A stretch of 64,000 bases of DNA from Novosphingobium sp. RL4 (GCF_035658495.1 NZ_CP141944.1:1700001-1764000), one strand, 5' to 3'. Counted from the stretch's first letter, positions 17,063 to 26,212 are shown. Numbers and translations are program-made. The notes: generated by a model from the letters alone, not told the origin.

Positions 17063-17878
17063 ATGCGCTTCAAACGCAGCGTCCAGCTCTATGGGCGCAC
17101 TCCGCTTCCCGAGACACCTTTCCAACGCGCCGCGCAGCTCTGGGACGAGCGGATCGGCTCGGCCCGGGTTCAGGCCCGGAACTGGCGGATCATGGCCTTC
17201 GGCTGCCTCGGGCTCTCTTGCAGCATGGCCGGCGGCCTCATCTGGCAATCACTCCAAAGCCGTGTGGTGCCCTATGTCGTTGCCGTCGATCGGCTCGGGG
17301 AGCCGCGTGCGGTCAGCGAGGCTGAGGCCCTCTACCAACCGACCGATCCGCAGATCGCCTGGGCCCTGTCCAAGTTCATTGGTCACGTACGGGGCGTCTC
17401 GCTCGATCCGATCGTCATGCGCGAGGGTTGGCTCGAAGCCTACGATTTCTCGACCCAGCGCGGGAGCCGCTTCCTGAGCGAATATGCACGGGCATCGGGA
17501 GCGTTGACGGGGCTCGGCGAACGCAGCGTGTCGGTCCAGGTGACCAGCGTCGTCCGGGCTTCCGACACCAGCTTCCAGGTCAAGTGGATCGAAAACGCGT
17601 TCGAGCGCGGCAGTGCGTCGGGGACCAGCCATTGGACGGCGATCCTGACCATCGTCCAGCAGCCGCTCAGGGACAGCGAGACGCTGCGCAAGAACCCGCT
17701 CGGCATCTACGTCGATGCCATCGACTGGAGCCGGGAGCTCGATGTGCCTGCACCTGCGGCAGCTGGTTCGCCATCGCCATCCAATCCGAGTGCCAGCCCC
17801 GTCCGCGAGGAACCTGGGGCGACCATGCCGACGCTTTCCAATTCCAATCCTGATGAAGCCAAGGAGGTTCTGCCATGA
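17063..17878 (+). CDS. trbF: Conjugal transfer protein TrbF (VirB8-like)
   Basis: 271 residues. A short cytoplasmic N-terminus (ETPFQRAAQLWDERIGSARVQARNWR) is followed by one membrane segment at about residues 48-68 and a periplasmic VirB8 domain (VVPYVVAVDRLGEPRAVSEAEALYQPTD; SFQVKWIENAFERGSASGTSHWTAILTIVQQP; NPLGIYVDAIDWSREL). The last 50 residues are Pro/Ser-rich and variable. VirB8 proteins are the assembly hub linking inner-membrane parts with VirB9/VirB10. Its stop overlaps trbG by four bases. Confidence 0.94.
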   Translation: MRFKRSVQLYGRTPLPETPFQRAAQLWDERIGSARVQARNWRIMAFGCLGLSCSMAGGLIWQSLQSRVVPYVVAVDRLGEPRAVSEAEALYQPTDPQIAWALSKFIGHVRGVSLDPIVMREGWLEAYDFSTQRGSRFLSEYARASGALTGLGERSVSVQVTSVVRASDTSFQVKWIENAFERGSASGTSHWTAILTIVQQPLRDSETLRKNPLGIYVDAIDWSRELDVPAPAAAGSPSPSNPSASPVREEPGATMPTLSNSNPDEAKEVLP

Positions 17879-18693
17879 AGACTTCGCTGCTGGCCGCGGC
17901 GGCCTTTGCCGTGGGTGTCCATCCGGTGGATTTGCCGGCGAGCGCAAAAGTGCCCGCGAGCGCCATGCGCCGCGGCAGCGCGGAGCCATCATCCAACGCC
18001 TGGGTCAATGCCCGGCAAGTCTATCTCTGGTCCGATGGCACCGTGTACCATGCCTATACGCAACCGGGCATGATCACCGATATCGCGTTGCAGACGGGCG
18101 AGGGGCTGATCGCGGTCGCTGCCGGCGACACCGCGCGCTGGGTGATCGGCGACACCTCCAGCGGCACTGGCGACGACAAGCGCACGCATGTCTTGGTGAA
18201 GCCGTTCAGCACTGGGCTGGCGACCAACCTCGTCATCACGACCGATCGGCGCACGTATCACTTGTTGCTGACCAGCCAGGCCAACGCGGGAATGTCGGCG
18301 CTTTCGTGGAACTACCCGCTCGATGAGCTGGTGGCGGTCAAGGCGGCGCAGGCTGCCGCCGAATTGGCGAAGCCGGTTGCGGCCGGGCTTGGCGTTGAGC
18401 AGCTCTACTTCGGGTATGTAATTACCGGCGACATGCCGACTTGGCGTCCGCTGCGCGCCTTCGATGACGGCAGGCAGACCTTCATCGAGTTTCCCGCCTC
18501 GATCGGTGTGGACGAAGCGCCGCCGCTGTTTCTGATTGGCGCGGATGGCGCCGCCGAACTGGTCAATTACCGCATGAAGGGGCGCTTCTATGAGGTGGAC
18601 CGCATCTTTGCTGTCGCCGAGCTTCGGCTTGGCACCAGGAAACAGCAGGTCGTGCGGATCACCCGAGGCGGCGAGGGGAGGGCGCGGCGATGA
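17875..18693 (+). CDS. trbG: P-type conjugative transfer protein TrbG (VirB9-like)
   Basis: 272 residues with a signal peptide-like start (MKTSLLAAAAFAVGVHPVDLPASA). The VirB9 beta domains are clear: RQVYLWSDGTVYHAYTQPGMITDIALQTGE, TDRRTYHLLLTSQANAGMSALSWNYP, then the C-terminal sandwich with RPLRAFDDGRQTFIEFPASI, VNYRMKGRFYEVDRIFAVAELRLG. It forms the outer-membrane core complex with TrbI. It is coupled to trbF and trbI by ATGA overlaps. Confidence 0.95.
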   Translation: MKTSLLAAAAFAVGVHPVDLPASAKVPASAMRRGSAEPSSNAWVNARQVYLWSDGTVYHAYTQPGMITDIALQTGEGLIAVAAGDTARWVIGDTSSGTGDDKRTHVLVKPFSTGLATNLVITTDRRTYHLLLTSQANAGMSALSWNYPLDELVAVKAAQAAAELAKPVAAGLGVEQLYFGYVITGDMPTWRPLRAFDDGRQTFIEFPASIGVDEAPPLFLIGADGAAELVNYRMKGRFYEVDRIFAVAELRLGTRKQQVVRITRGGEGRARR

Positions 18694-19967
18694 GCGACGA
18701 AGCAACGGCACGACCCAATCCGGACGAGGCCGCTCCCGCCTCGCCATCGTCCGCGAATGCTGCAGAACCAACTGACGCGGAGGTGCGGTCACCGGCGAAG
18801 CTTGATCCCGAAACGCTGGCGATCCGGGCGAGGACGCCGCGGGTCACGCGGTTCAGGAAGGAAGTGGTCATCGGTGGTAGCATCCTGGCCGCGCTCGCGC
18901 TGATCGGCGTCGCCTGGATCGCGCTCCAACCCCGAGTGGCTGGCCGGATCATCGCTGGTAGCACAATGTCGCAGCCCGACCGGAAGCCTTCGGATGAGGC
19001 GCTGGCAGGTCTGCCCAAGAGCTACGGGGACGTGCCGAAACTTGGCCCTCCGCTTCCCGGCGACCTGGGCCGGCCTATCCTGAGGGCACAGCAGCGTCAG
19101 TTGGCCGGTGATGGCAATGCACCTGTTGCCGCGCCGGGGGTCGACGCGGCGCAGCAACAGCGCGCGGCCGAGCTCAAGGCGGCGATGCAGTCTTCGCTGC
19201 TGGTTCAAGGTGCGCATCCAGCGGCGGGAGCGAACGTGGCCGCCGCCCCTGCGTTGTCGGCAGCGACTATTGATGCGGGCCAAACGGGGTCTGGCGAAGC
19301 ATCCACATCTGCGGCCGCAGATCGCAAGAGCCAGTTCGCCGACAAGCTCGACGAGCGCGGCGATGTGAACCCGCATGGTCTGGCAGCGCCTGCCTCGCCC
19401 TACATGCTGATGGCCGGTAGTGTGATTGCCGCGAGCCTCGTCACGGGCGTGAATTCCGATGTGCCGGGCATGGTCGTGGCTCAGGTCACCCAGAGCGTGT
19501 TCGACAGCGCTACCGGGCAGATCATGCTCATCCCGCAAGGCGCCCGGCTCGTCGGCAAGTACGACAGCGTCGTTGCCTATGGGCAGAGCAGGGCGCTGGT
19601 TATCTGGCAGCGACTGGTGATGCCTGACGGGACGTCGCTGCGGTTCGATAACATGCCGGCGACGGATCCCTCCGGCTATTCCGGACTATCCGACAAGGTG
19701 AACTTCCATACGGGCCGGCTGCTGAAGGGCGTCGCGATTGCCACGCTCTTGGGCGTGGGGACCGAGCTTTCGATTACCGGCGAAAGCGATCTGGTGCAGG
19801 CGATCCGCGAGTCCGCGCAGACCAGCGTGTCGCGGGCCGGGGACCAGATCACCCAGCGCAATGTCGATGTTCAGCCGACCATCGACATTCGCCCGGGCGC
19901 TCCGGTGCGCCTGGTGGTGCGGCAGGATTTGGTCTTGGCACCGTGGAATGGGGAGGGATCGCGATGA
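18690..19967 (+). CDS. trbI: Conjugal transfer protein TrbI (VirB10-like)
   Basis: 425 residues spanning both membranes. A cytoplasmic N-terminus (about 60 residues) is followed by one membrane segment (VVIGGSILAALALIGVAWIAL), a Pro/Ala/Gln-rich periplasmic linker, and the C-terminal VirB10 domain (SPYMLMAGSVIAASLVTGVNSDVPG; IMLIPQGARLVGKYDSVVAYGQSRALVIWQRLVMPDG; FHTGRLLKGVAIATLLGVG). VirB10 senses ATP use by the motors and opens the channel. It is the last mating-channel gene of the operon. Confidence 0.96.
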   Translation: MSDEATARPNPDEAAPASPSSANAAEPTDAEVRSPAKLDPETLAIRARTPRVTRFRKEVVIGGSILAALALIGVAWIALQPRVAGRIIAGSTMSQPDRKPSDEALAGLPKSYGDVPKLGPPLPGDLGRPILRAQQRQLAGDGNAPVAAPGVDAAQQQRAAELKAAMQSSLLVQGAHPAAGANVAAAPALSAATIDAGQTGSGEASTSAAADRKSQFADKLDERGDVNPHGLAAPASPYMLMAGSVIAASLVTGVNSDVPGMVVAQVTQSVFDSATGQIMLIPQGARLVGKYDSVVAYGQSRALVIWQRLVMPDGTSLRFDNMPATDPSGYSGLSDKVNFHTGRLLKGVAIATLLGVGTELSITGESDLVQAIRESAQTSVSRAGDQITQRNVDVQPTIDIRPGAPVRLVVRQDLVLAPWNGEGSR

Positions 19968-20179
19968 GCACGATCAAGCTGGCGAAGCTACCTGACAAGA
20001 CGCCGATCAAACTCACGATTATGATGACACCGGATCTCCAGCAAAGCTTGCAGGATTACGCAGCTGCCTATGCAACCACCTACGGGCTTGATGTGCCCGT
20101 TACGGAACTGGTCCCGGCGATCCTGAGTGCCTTTCTGGAAGGGGATCGTGGGTTTCAACGTCAAAGAGCACGCAATTGA
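19964..20179 (+). CDS. DUF2274 domain protein
   Basis: 71 residues (MSTIKLAKLPDKTPIKLTIM...). The ATG at 19964 overlaps the trbI stop (ATGA), which fixes the start. Small proteins of the DUF2274 family are a regular companion at the 3' end of trb operons in sphingomonad and Tn4371-like elements. The fold looks like a short ribbon-helix-helix-type protein (KLTIMMTPDLQQSLQDYAAAYATTYG), so DNA binding and operon control is a fair guess. No direct function is known to me. Confidence 0.85.
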   Translation: MSTIKLAKLPDKTPIKLTIMMTPDLQQSLQDYAAAYATTYGLDVPVTELVPAILSAFLEGDRGFQRQRARN

Positions 20180-20439
20180 TTATCAGGAAATTCGAAGTTC
20201 CGCCGACAACGGGAGACGGACGGCAAGATGATCAGGCGGTTGCGCCCGACCGTATTCTCCGACTAGCTGCTGTGCTTGATCGCACAGGGCTGACTAGATC
20301 CACTCTTTACCGGAAAATCCACGAAGGCACATTTCCCCGGCAAATCCGGATTGCCGCGCGGTGCAGCGGCTGGCGCGAAAGAGACATAGTCGAGTGGCTC
20401 GGTAATCCGATATTCTATGAGCAGAGAGATCTCGAATGA
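20176..20439 (+). CDS. AlpA-like helix-turn-helix regulator
   Basis: 87 residues from a TTG that overlaps the DUF2274 stop. The core RILRLAAVLDRTGLTRSTLYRKIHEGTFPRQIRIAARCSGWRERDIVEWL is the AlpA/Prophage_CP4-57 regulator fold with its signature of substrate-independent wing residues (W-R-E-x-D-I-x-x-W). AlpA proteins often drive excisionase or integrase expression in P4-type islands. Being the last gene before the cargo and integrase region suggests a link between transfer-operon expression and excision; that link is inference. Confidence 0.87.
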   Translation: MIIRKFEVPPTTGDGRQDDQAVAPDRILRLAAVLDRTGLTRSTLYRKIHEGTFPRQIRIAARCSGWRERDIVEWLGNPIFYEQRDLE

Positions 20440-20616
20440 ATATCCGGTTTGCCGCAGAGATCCGCAAGCAGCCTGCCGAAGACAAAAACCAATTATCCAC
20501 CTCTCGAATAATTCACGGCATTTGCAATCCTTTGTTATTGCGCCGTGGCTAGTGAATTTCGCAATAAGCCTGCTATTAGTCTCGTTTTTGCAGGTGGATT
20601 TGAGCGGGGGTTATAG

Positions 20617-23199
20617 GTGGCTTTCAAATTTGATGGGGTTTCAAGCATCTCTCTCGATAGCCCAGAGAAGATGTTTCTTGATTTCAGTGACCGTGCGTTC
20701 AACGGCCTTCTCACCCACCAAGGGCATGTTCTCACTGAGTACCAAGAGAAAGCGCTGACCGCGAGCAACATCGCGATCAAACTGCCCACTGGCAGTGGAA
20801 AGACATTGGTCGGTACGCTCATCGCCGAATGGCGACGTCGCAGGATGCAGGAGCGGGTGGTTTACGTCTGCCCAACCCGCCAGCTAGCTCATCAAGTTGT
20901 TGAGGAGGCTCGCACTAAGTATGGCATGCGAGACTCAATTGCGGCCTTTGTTGGCAAAAAGGCAGATTACAATCCATCCGATAGAGGGCGTTTCCAGTCG
21001 GGAGACGTTGTCGCTGTCACAACGTATGGTGGCCTATTCAATGCTCGGACCTTTTTTGATGAGCCCCATTGTCTGATATTCGACGACGCTCATGCTGCCG
21101 AAAATTACATGGCGCAGCATTGGACATTGGAAGTTGATCGGGCAGGTCATTCAACTTTGTTCAGCGTTTTGACCACAATCCTGACCCCAGTGTTATCGGC
21201 ACTTGATTCAAAACGGCTTCGTGACAACGCGCAATCACATTGGGACATGTCATGGGTGGACATGGTGCCGGGCGAGTTTATTGCACTCCTTGAAGAGAAG
21301 TTAGTCGCTGCACTAGACGAGCACTTGAAGGACGATGATCTTAAATGGCGCTGGCAAGAATTGCGCGGTCATCTCAACGCCTGTCGAGTATACATTAGTA
21401 CGAGCGGAATTGTATTTAGGCCATTAATCCCGCTAACCTTGCGCTATCGCCCATTTGCTAATGCCACTCAGCGGATTTTCATGTCTGCAACTCTGGGCGA
21501 GGGAGGCGATTTAGAGCGTGTGACTGGCGTGCCTCGTATCCAACGGCTCAGCGTTTCAGAGGACTTTAGTGCGCAAGGAGTCGGTCGCCGTTTCTTCATT
21601 ATGCCGGGTCGCGCACTCGCGCTCGATGAACAACATGCAATGCAATGCGCAGCAATTCAGGAGGCCAAGAAGGCAGTCGTCCTGGTACCCGACTTTAAGA
21701 CGGCGGCGACTGTCGAAGGCGAGATAGCTGCTACGGTTCAATTCCCCGTCTTTGCTGCGAGCCAACTCGAGGAGACAAAGCAAGGATTCGTCGCCGCTCC
21801 GCAAGCGGTTGCTGTGCTTGCCAGTCGCTACGATGGGATGGACTTTCCAGATGAACAATGTCGGCTACTCATCATGAGAGGGCTGCCTTCAGCGGCGAAC
21901 CTGCAGGAAAGGTTTCTGGGTTCTCGCATGTCTGCTGGTTTGCTGCTCGCGGACCGAGTTCGCACTCGGGTCGTACAGGCTGTTGGTCGATGCACCCGTT
22001 CAGCCACCGATTACTCAGCGGTCATCCTACTTGGCGAGGATCTTCACACTTACATTAGTAAGCGGGAGACCCGCTCGTCACTTCATCCCGAACTTCAGGC
22101 GGAACTGACATTCGGTATGCAGCAGTCTGGGACGAGCGAAGAAATGCTCGACAACCTCCGATTATTCTATGCCCGTGGCGATGACTGGAGGGGCGCCGAC
22201 AATGAGATTAGGCGACTGAGAGGCCAGGCTGACCAGACTATCCTGCCGGCGCTCGATCAACTTCGCTCGGCCGCAGATCACGAAGTTGCCTATCAATATG
22301 CCCTGTGGGATCGTAATATTGCCGCTGCACTCGAAGCCGCTAGAAAGGTGCTTACTTCACTTCAAGATTCGGGACTTAAGGGTTATCGGGGTCTTTGGAA
22401 CTACCTTGCTGGCGAAGCAGCAAGTCAATCGTTGCGCAGTGGTGGCAATGATCTGAGTGGCCAAGCCCGTGATTACTATCAAATTGCAGCAAAGTCCGCG
22501 CCGGCTATTCCATGGCTCAGGCAACTTGCAGGCCTTCGTGAAACCCAGGTCCTGGAAGATGCTAAACCGGGAGCGACTGCGGCGCCGCTAATCGAGCGAC
22601 TGGAATTGCGTTTTGCTGAATTCGGCACTCGGCATGATGAAAAGTTCGCTCGCGTTGAACGAATAATTCTAGATGGACTCGCGACGGATGAATTTGCTGC
22701 GTTCGAGAACGCTCAGAAGGAGCTCGGCCTCTTGCTTGGGTTTGCAGCTGGTAACGTTGAAACTGACGGAGCGCCGGATCCTTGGTGGGTGGCGGACGAT
22801 TCTTTCGCCATAGTATTTGAGGATTTTACTGAAGCGCTTCCCACCACGCTCTTGCCTGTCACAAAGGCACGTCAGGTTGCCACCCATCCTACGTGGCTGC
22901 GTGAGCGTCTCGGTATGAGTTCCGATGCGAAGGTCTTGCCTGTGCTTGTCAGTGGAATCTCAGGAGCAGCACCGGAGGCTGCGGTGCACTTGCAAGAAGT
23001 TGCATTCTGGCGGACAGACGAGTTTCGAACATGGGCGTCTAATGCGGTGGCTGCGATACGCACCTTGCGAACAACCTACCCGGGGCCAGGAGATCTGTTT
23101 TGGCGGGAAGACGCAATGGCGGCTTACGCCGCAAATGGGATGGATCCCGCAAGTCTAGTCGCGCAGCTCCAGCCGCTTCGAGGTGCTGAGAGATTCTAA
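20617..23199 (+). CDS. Rad3/XPD-like superfamily 2 helicase with a nuclease-like C-terminal domain
   Basis: 860 residues from a GTG. Helicase motifs appear in order: Q-like EYQEKAL, Walker A LPTGSGKT (57-63), CPTRQLAHQV, Walker B FDDAH (155-159), FMSATLG (288-294), and a Rad3/DinG-type second domain with SRYDGMDFPD (403-412) and QAVGRCTRSATDY (454-466). A helical middle follows. Residues about 692-835 resemble a PD-(D/E)xK-type fold: Glu in FENAQKELGLLLGF, Asp721 in GAPDPWW, and VFEDF where the family expects E-x-K, so Lys is replaced by Phe737. The gene is clearly AT-richer than its neighbours and stands alone between the trb operon and the integrase, the usual cargo slot, so a defence role is plausible but unproven. 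Confidence 0.8.
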   Translation: MAFKFDGVSSISLDSPEKMFLDFSDRAFNGLLTHQGHVLTEYQEKALTASNIAIKLPTGSGKTLVGTLIAEWRRRRMQERVVYVCPTRQLAHQVVEEARTKYGMRDSIAAFVGKKADYNPSDRGRFQSGDVVAVTTYGGLFNARTFFDEPHCLIFDDAHAAENYMAQHWTLEVDRAGHSTLFSVLTTILTPVLSALDSKRLRDNAQSHWDMSWVDMVPGEFIALLEEKLVAALDEHLKDDDLKWRWQELRGHLNACRVYISTSGIVFRPLIPLTLRYRPFANATQRIFMSATLGEGGDLERVTGVPRIQRLSVSEDFSAQGVGRRFFIMPGRALALDEQHAMQCAAIQEAKKAVVLVPDFKTAATVEGEIAATVQFPVFAASQLEETKQGFVAAPQAVAVLASRYDGMDFPDEQCRLLIMRGLPSAANLQERFLGSRMSAGLLLADRVRTRVVQAVGRCTRSATDYSAVILLGEDLHTYISKRETRSSLHPELQAELTFGMQQSGTSEEMLDNLRLFYARGDDWRGADNEIRRLRGQADQTILPALDQLRSAADHEVAYQYALWDRNIAAALEAARKVLTSLQDSGLKGYRGLWNYLAGEAASQSLRSGGNDLSGQARDYYQIAAKSAPAIPWLRQLAGLRETQVLEDAKPGATAAPLIERLELRFAEFGTRHDEKFARVERIILDGLATDEFAAFENAQKELGLLLGFAAGNVETDGAPDPWWVADDSFAIVFEDFTEALPTTLLPVTKARQVATHPTWLRERLGMSSDAKVLPVLVSGISGAAPEAAVHLQEVAFWRTDEFRTWASNAVAAIRTLRTTYPGPGDLFWREDAMAAYAANGMDPASLVAQLQPLRGAERF

Positions 23200-23294
23200 T
23201 AATGATTTAGTTACTTTAATAAGTAATCAAGTGCAATTCAAATATCGTATTACCGGTATGATCGTGATGGTGTATTGACGATATGGATCATCAA
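23200..23294. other. Short AT-rich spacer after the helicase
   Basis: About 95 bases of AT-rich DNA with no gene, between the helicase stop and the terminator hairpin. Its composition matches the helicase rather than the conjugation genes, so it probably arrived with it. Confidence 0.5.
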
Positions 23295-23330
23295 AATCTC
23301 TCGGAAGGTAAAATATTCTTCCGAGAGATT
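23295..23330. terminator. Bidirectional terminator between helicase and integrase
   Basis: A perfect 13-bp stem, AATCTCTCGGAAG (23295-23307) with CTTCCGAGAGATT (23318-23330), around a 10-base loop, lies between two convergent genes. A-rich and T-rich flanks on each side fit termination in both directions. Confidence 0.8.
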
Positions 23331-23338
23331 CGATTCAT

Positions 23339-24574
23339 TCAAAAGTCACGATCAACGTTTTCCGCATACTCTAGGTAGTTCGCCCACCAAATCATCATCT
23401 TGCGTCGATGGGAAAGATACCGTGCGGAATTATAAGCTGCTCTTACGCCGCGGGATACGTGAGCTAACTGGTGCTCGATCCAATCAGGTTCAAAGAGGCC
23501 GCTCTCATTTAGCACGGTGCTGGCAAGACCTCGAAAACCATGAACCGTCGCTTTGCCGCGCAGGCCAATTCGGTACATGATGTCGAGCATTCGGTTCTCG
23601 CTGATCGTCTGAGTTTTGGAGTTTGCGACAGGGAAGAGATATTTCCCAAGCTGCATATTGCCGGCGGCGAGATAGACGTTCCTCCGCCGAATTTCTTTCA
23701 GCAGCTCGACCGCTTGAGGGGGTAGCGGAACGAGGTGTTCCGATCTCATTTTCATTCGATCGCTGGGGATGCGCCAAATAGGCTCTTCGCCGTCGAGATC
23801 CTCGAATTCCGACCACTCGGCGAATCGGGTCTCTTGGGTGCGAACCATCGTCAGCATCGTCCAGCGAAGCGCGAGGTGGCTCATTCGGTCGCCTTGATCG
23901 AGGTTGAGCTTCGCGAAGAACGCAGGGAGGTCTTTCGCGGCGACCTTGCTCAAGTGCTGTACGGGTTTCGGGCGTCCCATACCGGGGGCAAGGTCCCGGC
24001 ATGGATCGCTGACGCAGCGGCCGTCAGGGATGGCGTAGCGAAATACCTCGCTGCAGTGGTTCTTGACGCGGTGGGCCATTTCAACGGCCCCGCGCGTTTC
24101 GATCGCCCTGAAAGCCTCGAGCATTTGCCGAGGGGTGATTGCTGCAATCGCTTCGCGGCCCACGTACGGGAAGATATCGGCTTCGAGGCGTCTCATGATC
24201 ACGCCGGCGTAGCGAGGCGTCCAGCCTGGAAGTCGCTTCGCGTACCATTCGCGTGCTACCTGTTCGAAAGTCTCCGAAGGGGCGACCACAACGGGGGCGC
24301 TGATGCGGTAGCCATCCGGATCGGGCTTCGCTGTCGGCTGCATGCCGAGCGTAAGTTGAGCCTTGATCGTGTCGCGCCAGTCTCGCGCCTGCTTGAGGCT
24401 TACATCTGGATAGCTTCCCCCAGATGCGAACTTCTGTTTTGATTCGACCCTGTAGGCCAACTGCCAGGATTTTCGGCCGGTAGGGTGGATGACCAAGAAT
24501 AGCCCACCGCTATCGGATTGCTTGTAGGCTTTCTCTCGCGGCTTGAGCGCCTTGAGCGCTACGTCCGTCAACAT
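23339..24574 (-). CDS. int: Tyrosine recombinase, P4-type integrase of the ICE
   Basis: 411 residues with the three-part layout of P4-like integrases. The first part is an N-terminal arm-binding DUF4102 domain ([27 protein letters not shown]). The second is a SAM-like core-binding domain (residues about 103-195). The catalytic domain has Arg245 (VRTQETR), His345 and Arg348 (HGFR), His372 (QLAH) and the nucleophile Tyr381. All five catalytic residues are present, so it should be active. It is transcribed away from tRNA-Pro(TGG), starting 203 bases from the tRNA 3' end, the normal arrangement for an ICE integrated into a tRNA gene. It would make and reverse the integration of the element. Confidence 0.95.
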   Translation of the reverse strand: MLTDVALKALKPREKAYKQSDSGGLFLVIHPTGRKSWQLAYRVESKQKFASGGSYPDVSLKQARDWRDTIKAQLTLGMQPTAKPDPDGYRISAPVVVAPSETFEQVAREWYAKRLPGWTPRYAGVIMRRLEADIFPYVGREAIAAITPRQMLEAFRAIETRGAVEMAHRVKNHCSEVFRYAIPDGRCVSDPCRDLAPGMGRPKPVQHLSKVAAKDLPAFFAKLNLDQGDRMSHLALRWTMLTMVRTQETRFAEWSEFEDLDGEEPIWRIPSDRMKMRSEHLVPLPPQAVELLKEIRRRNVYLAAGNMQLGKYLFPVANSKTQTISENRMLDIMYRIGLRGKATVHGFRGLASTVLNESGLFEPDWIEHQLAHVSRGVRAAYNSARYLSHRRKMMIWWANYLEYAENVDRDF

Positions 24575-24599
24575 CGTCAGTCTCCATAGCGCCTCTCAA

Positions 24600-24654
24600 G
24601 GTTGTTGGTTGGTTGTTGGCTGGCGCGTTTTCCAGCCAACAATCAGCCAACAAC
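24600..24654. repeat. Four copies of GTTGTTGGYT upstream of the integrase
   Basis: Two head-to-tail copies (GGTTGTTGGTT 24600-24610, GGTTGTTGGCT 24611-24621) face two inverted copies (AGCCAACAA 24634-24642 and AGCCAACAAC 24645-24654). The inner pair forms an 11-bp perfect inverted repeat (24613-24623 / 24632-24642) with an 8-base loop. The set starts 26 bases before the integrase start codon, so it could be an operator or arm-type binding site. Confidence 0.7.
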
Positions 24655-24678
24655 GGCGTTGGGCTGCAAGTCCACCCC

Positions 24679-24758
24679 CTGGGATGCACTGGGACGAAAA
24701 ATCGATGAAAAACAGCGCCTTGGAAAAGGCGGCTGGGACCTCCTGGGAGGCTCTGGGA
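24679..24758. repeat. Five CTGGGA direct repeats phased at 10 bp
   Basis: CTGGGA occurs at 24679, 24689, 24733, 24743 and 24753. Spacing within the two groups is exactly 10 bp, one helical turn, and the groups are 44 bp apart. They lie between the integrase and tRNA-Pro. Regular direct repeats here are typical of integrase arm sites or excisionase sites. Confidence 0.65.
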
Positions 24759-24773
24759 TGTCTTGGAAAAACG

Positions 24774-24853
<80 letters not shown>

Positions 24854-24902
24854 ACCCTTCGGTCGTCGATGATGTATCCAAGGCCTGTGCCCTGGTGGCC
24901 GT

Positions 24903-24978
24903 TGGTGGGCCCGGCAGGATTCGAACCCGCGACCTAGCCGTTATGAGCGGCCAGCTCTAACCGCTGAGCTACAGGCCC
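24903..24978 (-). tRNA. tRNA-Ile2 (CAT anticodon, lysidine type)
   Basis: 76 nt with encoded CCA. The acceptor stem is GGGCCTG/CGGGCCC (one wobble) and the anticodon loop CTCATAA gives CAT. The body (TAGCTCAGCGGTTAGAGC, CGGCTAGGTC) resembles bacterial tRNA-Ile(CAT) rather than initiator or elongator tRNA-Met, so the C34 should be changed to lysidine by TilS to read AUA. Simple anticodon tools may label it Met. Confidence 0.88.
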
Positions 24979-25043
24979 CAACTGCCATGCCCGACCCCAT
25001 CGACGATGGCCGGACGAAAAGCCCGTTAGCTTGGCAATGCCGT

Positions 25044-26078
25044 CTAGGCAAGCACTACGCTGGAAAGGATGTCGGCAACATGGGTGGGACGCACGCCGCG
25101 ATGCGCCAGATGGGCGAAAAGCGTGCGCCACCAGTCGTAAAGAGCGTCCAGATCGGCCTCGCTGCGCACATAGGGCGTGTGGCCGGGGGCCAGCGAGGGG
25201 CTGTGGAAAGAGAAGACCAGCACGGGCAGGCCCTCGTCTATCGCGATATCCACGCCGCGCAGGGCTTCCTCGGCGGTGATTCCCTCAGGCGTGAGAGGAA
25301 TGCGCTCCAGCAGTCTGGCCCGCGCCAGTACGCCGCGCACTTGCGGTGCGCGCCAGAGGTGGGGGTAGATGACGTTGCCCATCTGCCGCAGCGGGCCCCA
25401 GTAAACGGTGGTCAGCGGCAGTTCGAGCAGGGCGTGCTCGCCCCCGGCCCAGTAGGGGTGCAGCGGGTGTTCGCGGTAATTGGGGCCGCCGGCTGAACTG
25501 TAGTCGAACCGGGCGCGTACCGAAGTGTCGATGGCCATTCCGAATTCGGCGAGAATTTCGGCGGTGCGCGGCCCGAGGCCATAACGGCCCGCACGATAGA
25601 TTCGCGGGGCCTGGCCGAAGGCTCGGTCGATTCGCCGATGGAGGCGGGCGAACTTTTCGCGCTCCAGTTCGTAGGGGAGGTTGCCGGCGTAGGAGTTGAA
25701 CTCGCTCACGTCCTCGTCGAACGGAGGGCTTACCCAGGGGTGGAGCTGGACCCCCACTTCGGCGCGGCCAGCGTCCACTGCGTCCCCTATGGCGGCAACG
25801 GTATCGGGCGAATCGGCAACCGGATAATCCAGCAGATAGATCGGGACGACGCCGAAGCCTTCGCAGAACTGCTGGAATTTGCGCAGGGCGGGCAGGGTCA
25901 GCGTGCTGTGCCGTCTACGGTCGAGCGGGGCGTCCCAGTCGAACTCCTCCTCGGTGTCGACCGTGACGATGAAACGCTGCCCGAAGCCCTCGCGAAATCG
26001 TGCGAGCGCATCGGTTGCCGGTGGCTGGAGGAGATTTGACCCCTGCAAGAAAGAACTTTTCCCTCGATCGGGTCGCAT
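25044..26078 (-). CDS. Polysaccharide deacetylase family protein (NodB/WalW-like)
   Basis: 344 residues from the ATG at 26078; a longer open frame upstream only overlaps the kinase gene antisense or out of frame. The NodB-type beginning RFIVTVDTEEEFDW carries the metal/catalytic Asp. VGVQLHPWVSPPF is the His-x-x-x-His-like metal region, RAGRYGLGPRTAEIL and VLVFSFHSPSLAPGHTPYV complete the barrel. No signal peptide is seen. It lies 134 bases downstream of the kinase on the same strand and probably shares its transcript. The sugar substrate cannot be told from sequence. Confidence 0.85.
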   Translation of the reverse strand: MRPDRGKSSFLQGSNLLQPPATDALARFREGFGQRFIVTVDTEEEFDWDAPLDRRRHSTLTLPALRKFQQFCEGFGVVPIYLLDYPVADSPDTVAAIGDAVDAGRAEVGVQLHPWVSPPFDEDVSEFNSYAGNLPYELEREKFARLHRRIDRAFGQAPRIYRAGRYGLGPRTAEILAEFGMAIDTSVRARFDYSSAGGPNYREHPLHPYWAGGEHALLELPLTTVYWGPLRQMGNVIYPHLWRAPQVRGVLARARLLERIPLTPEGITAEEALRGVDIAIDEGLPVLVFSFHSPSLAPGHTPYVRSEADLDALYDWWRTLFAHLAHRGVRPTHVADILSSVVLA

Positions 26079-26212
26079 CCGACAGGGTGGCGACAATGAA
26101 AACCGTGCCCGGATCGGGGAAGAACCTGCGATTCGATGCTTGCGGCAGAAACGAGAATAGGCGGTAAAACGTTCCGCTTCGGTAAAGGCGGGGCATCCCG
26201 GAGAACGCGGAT

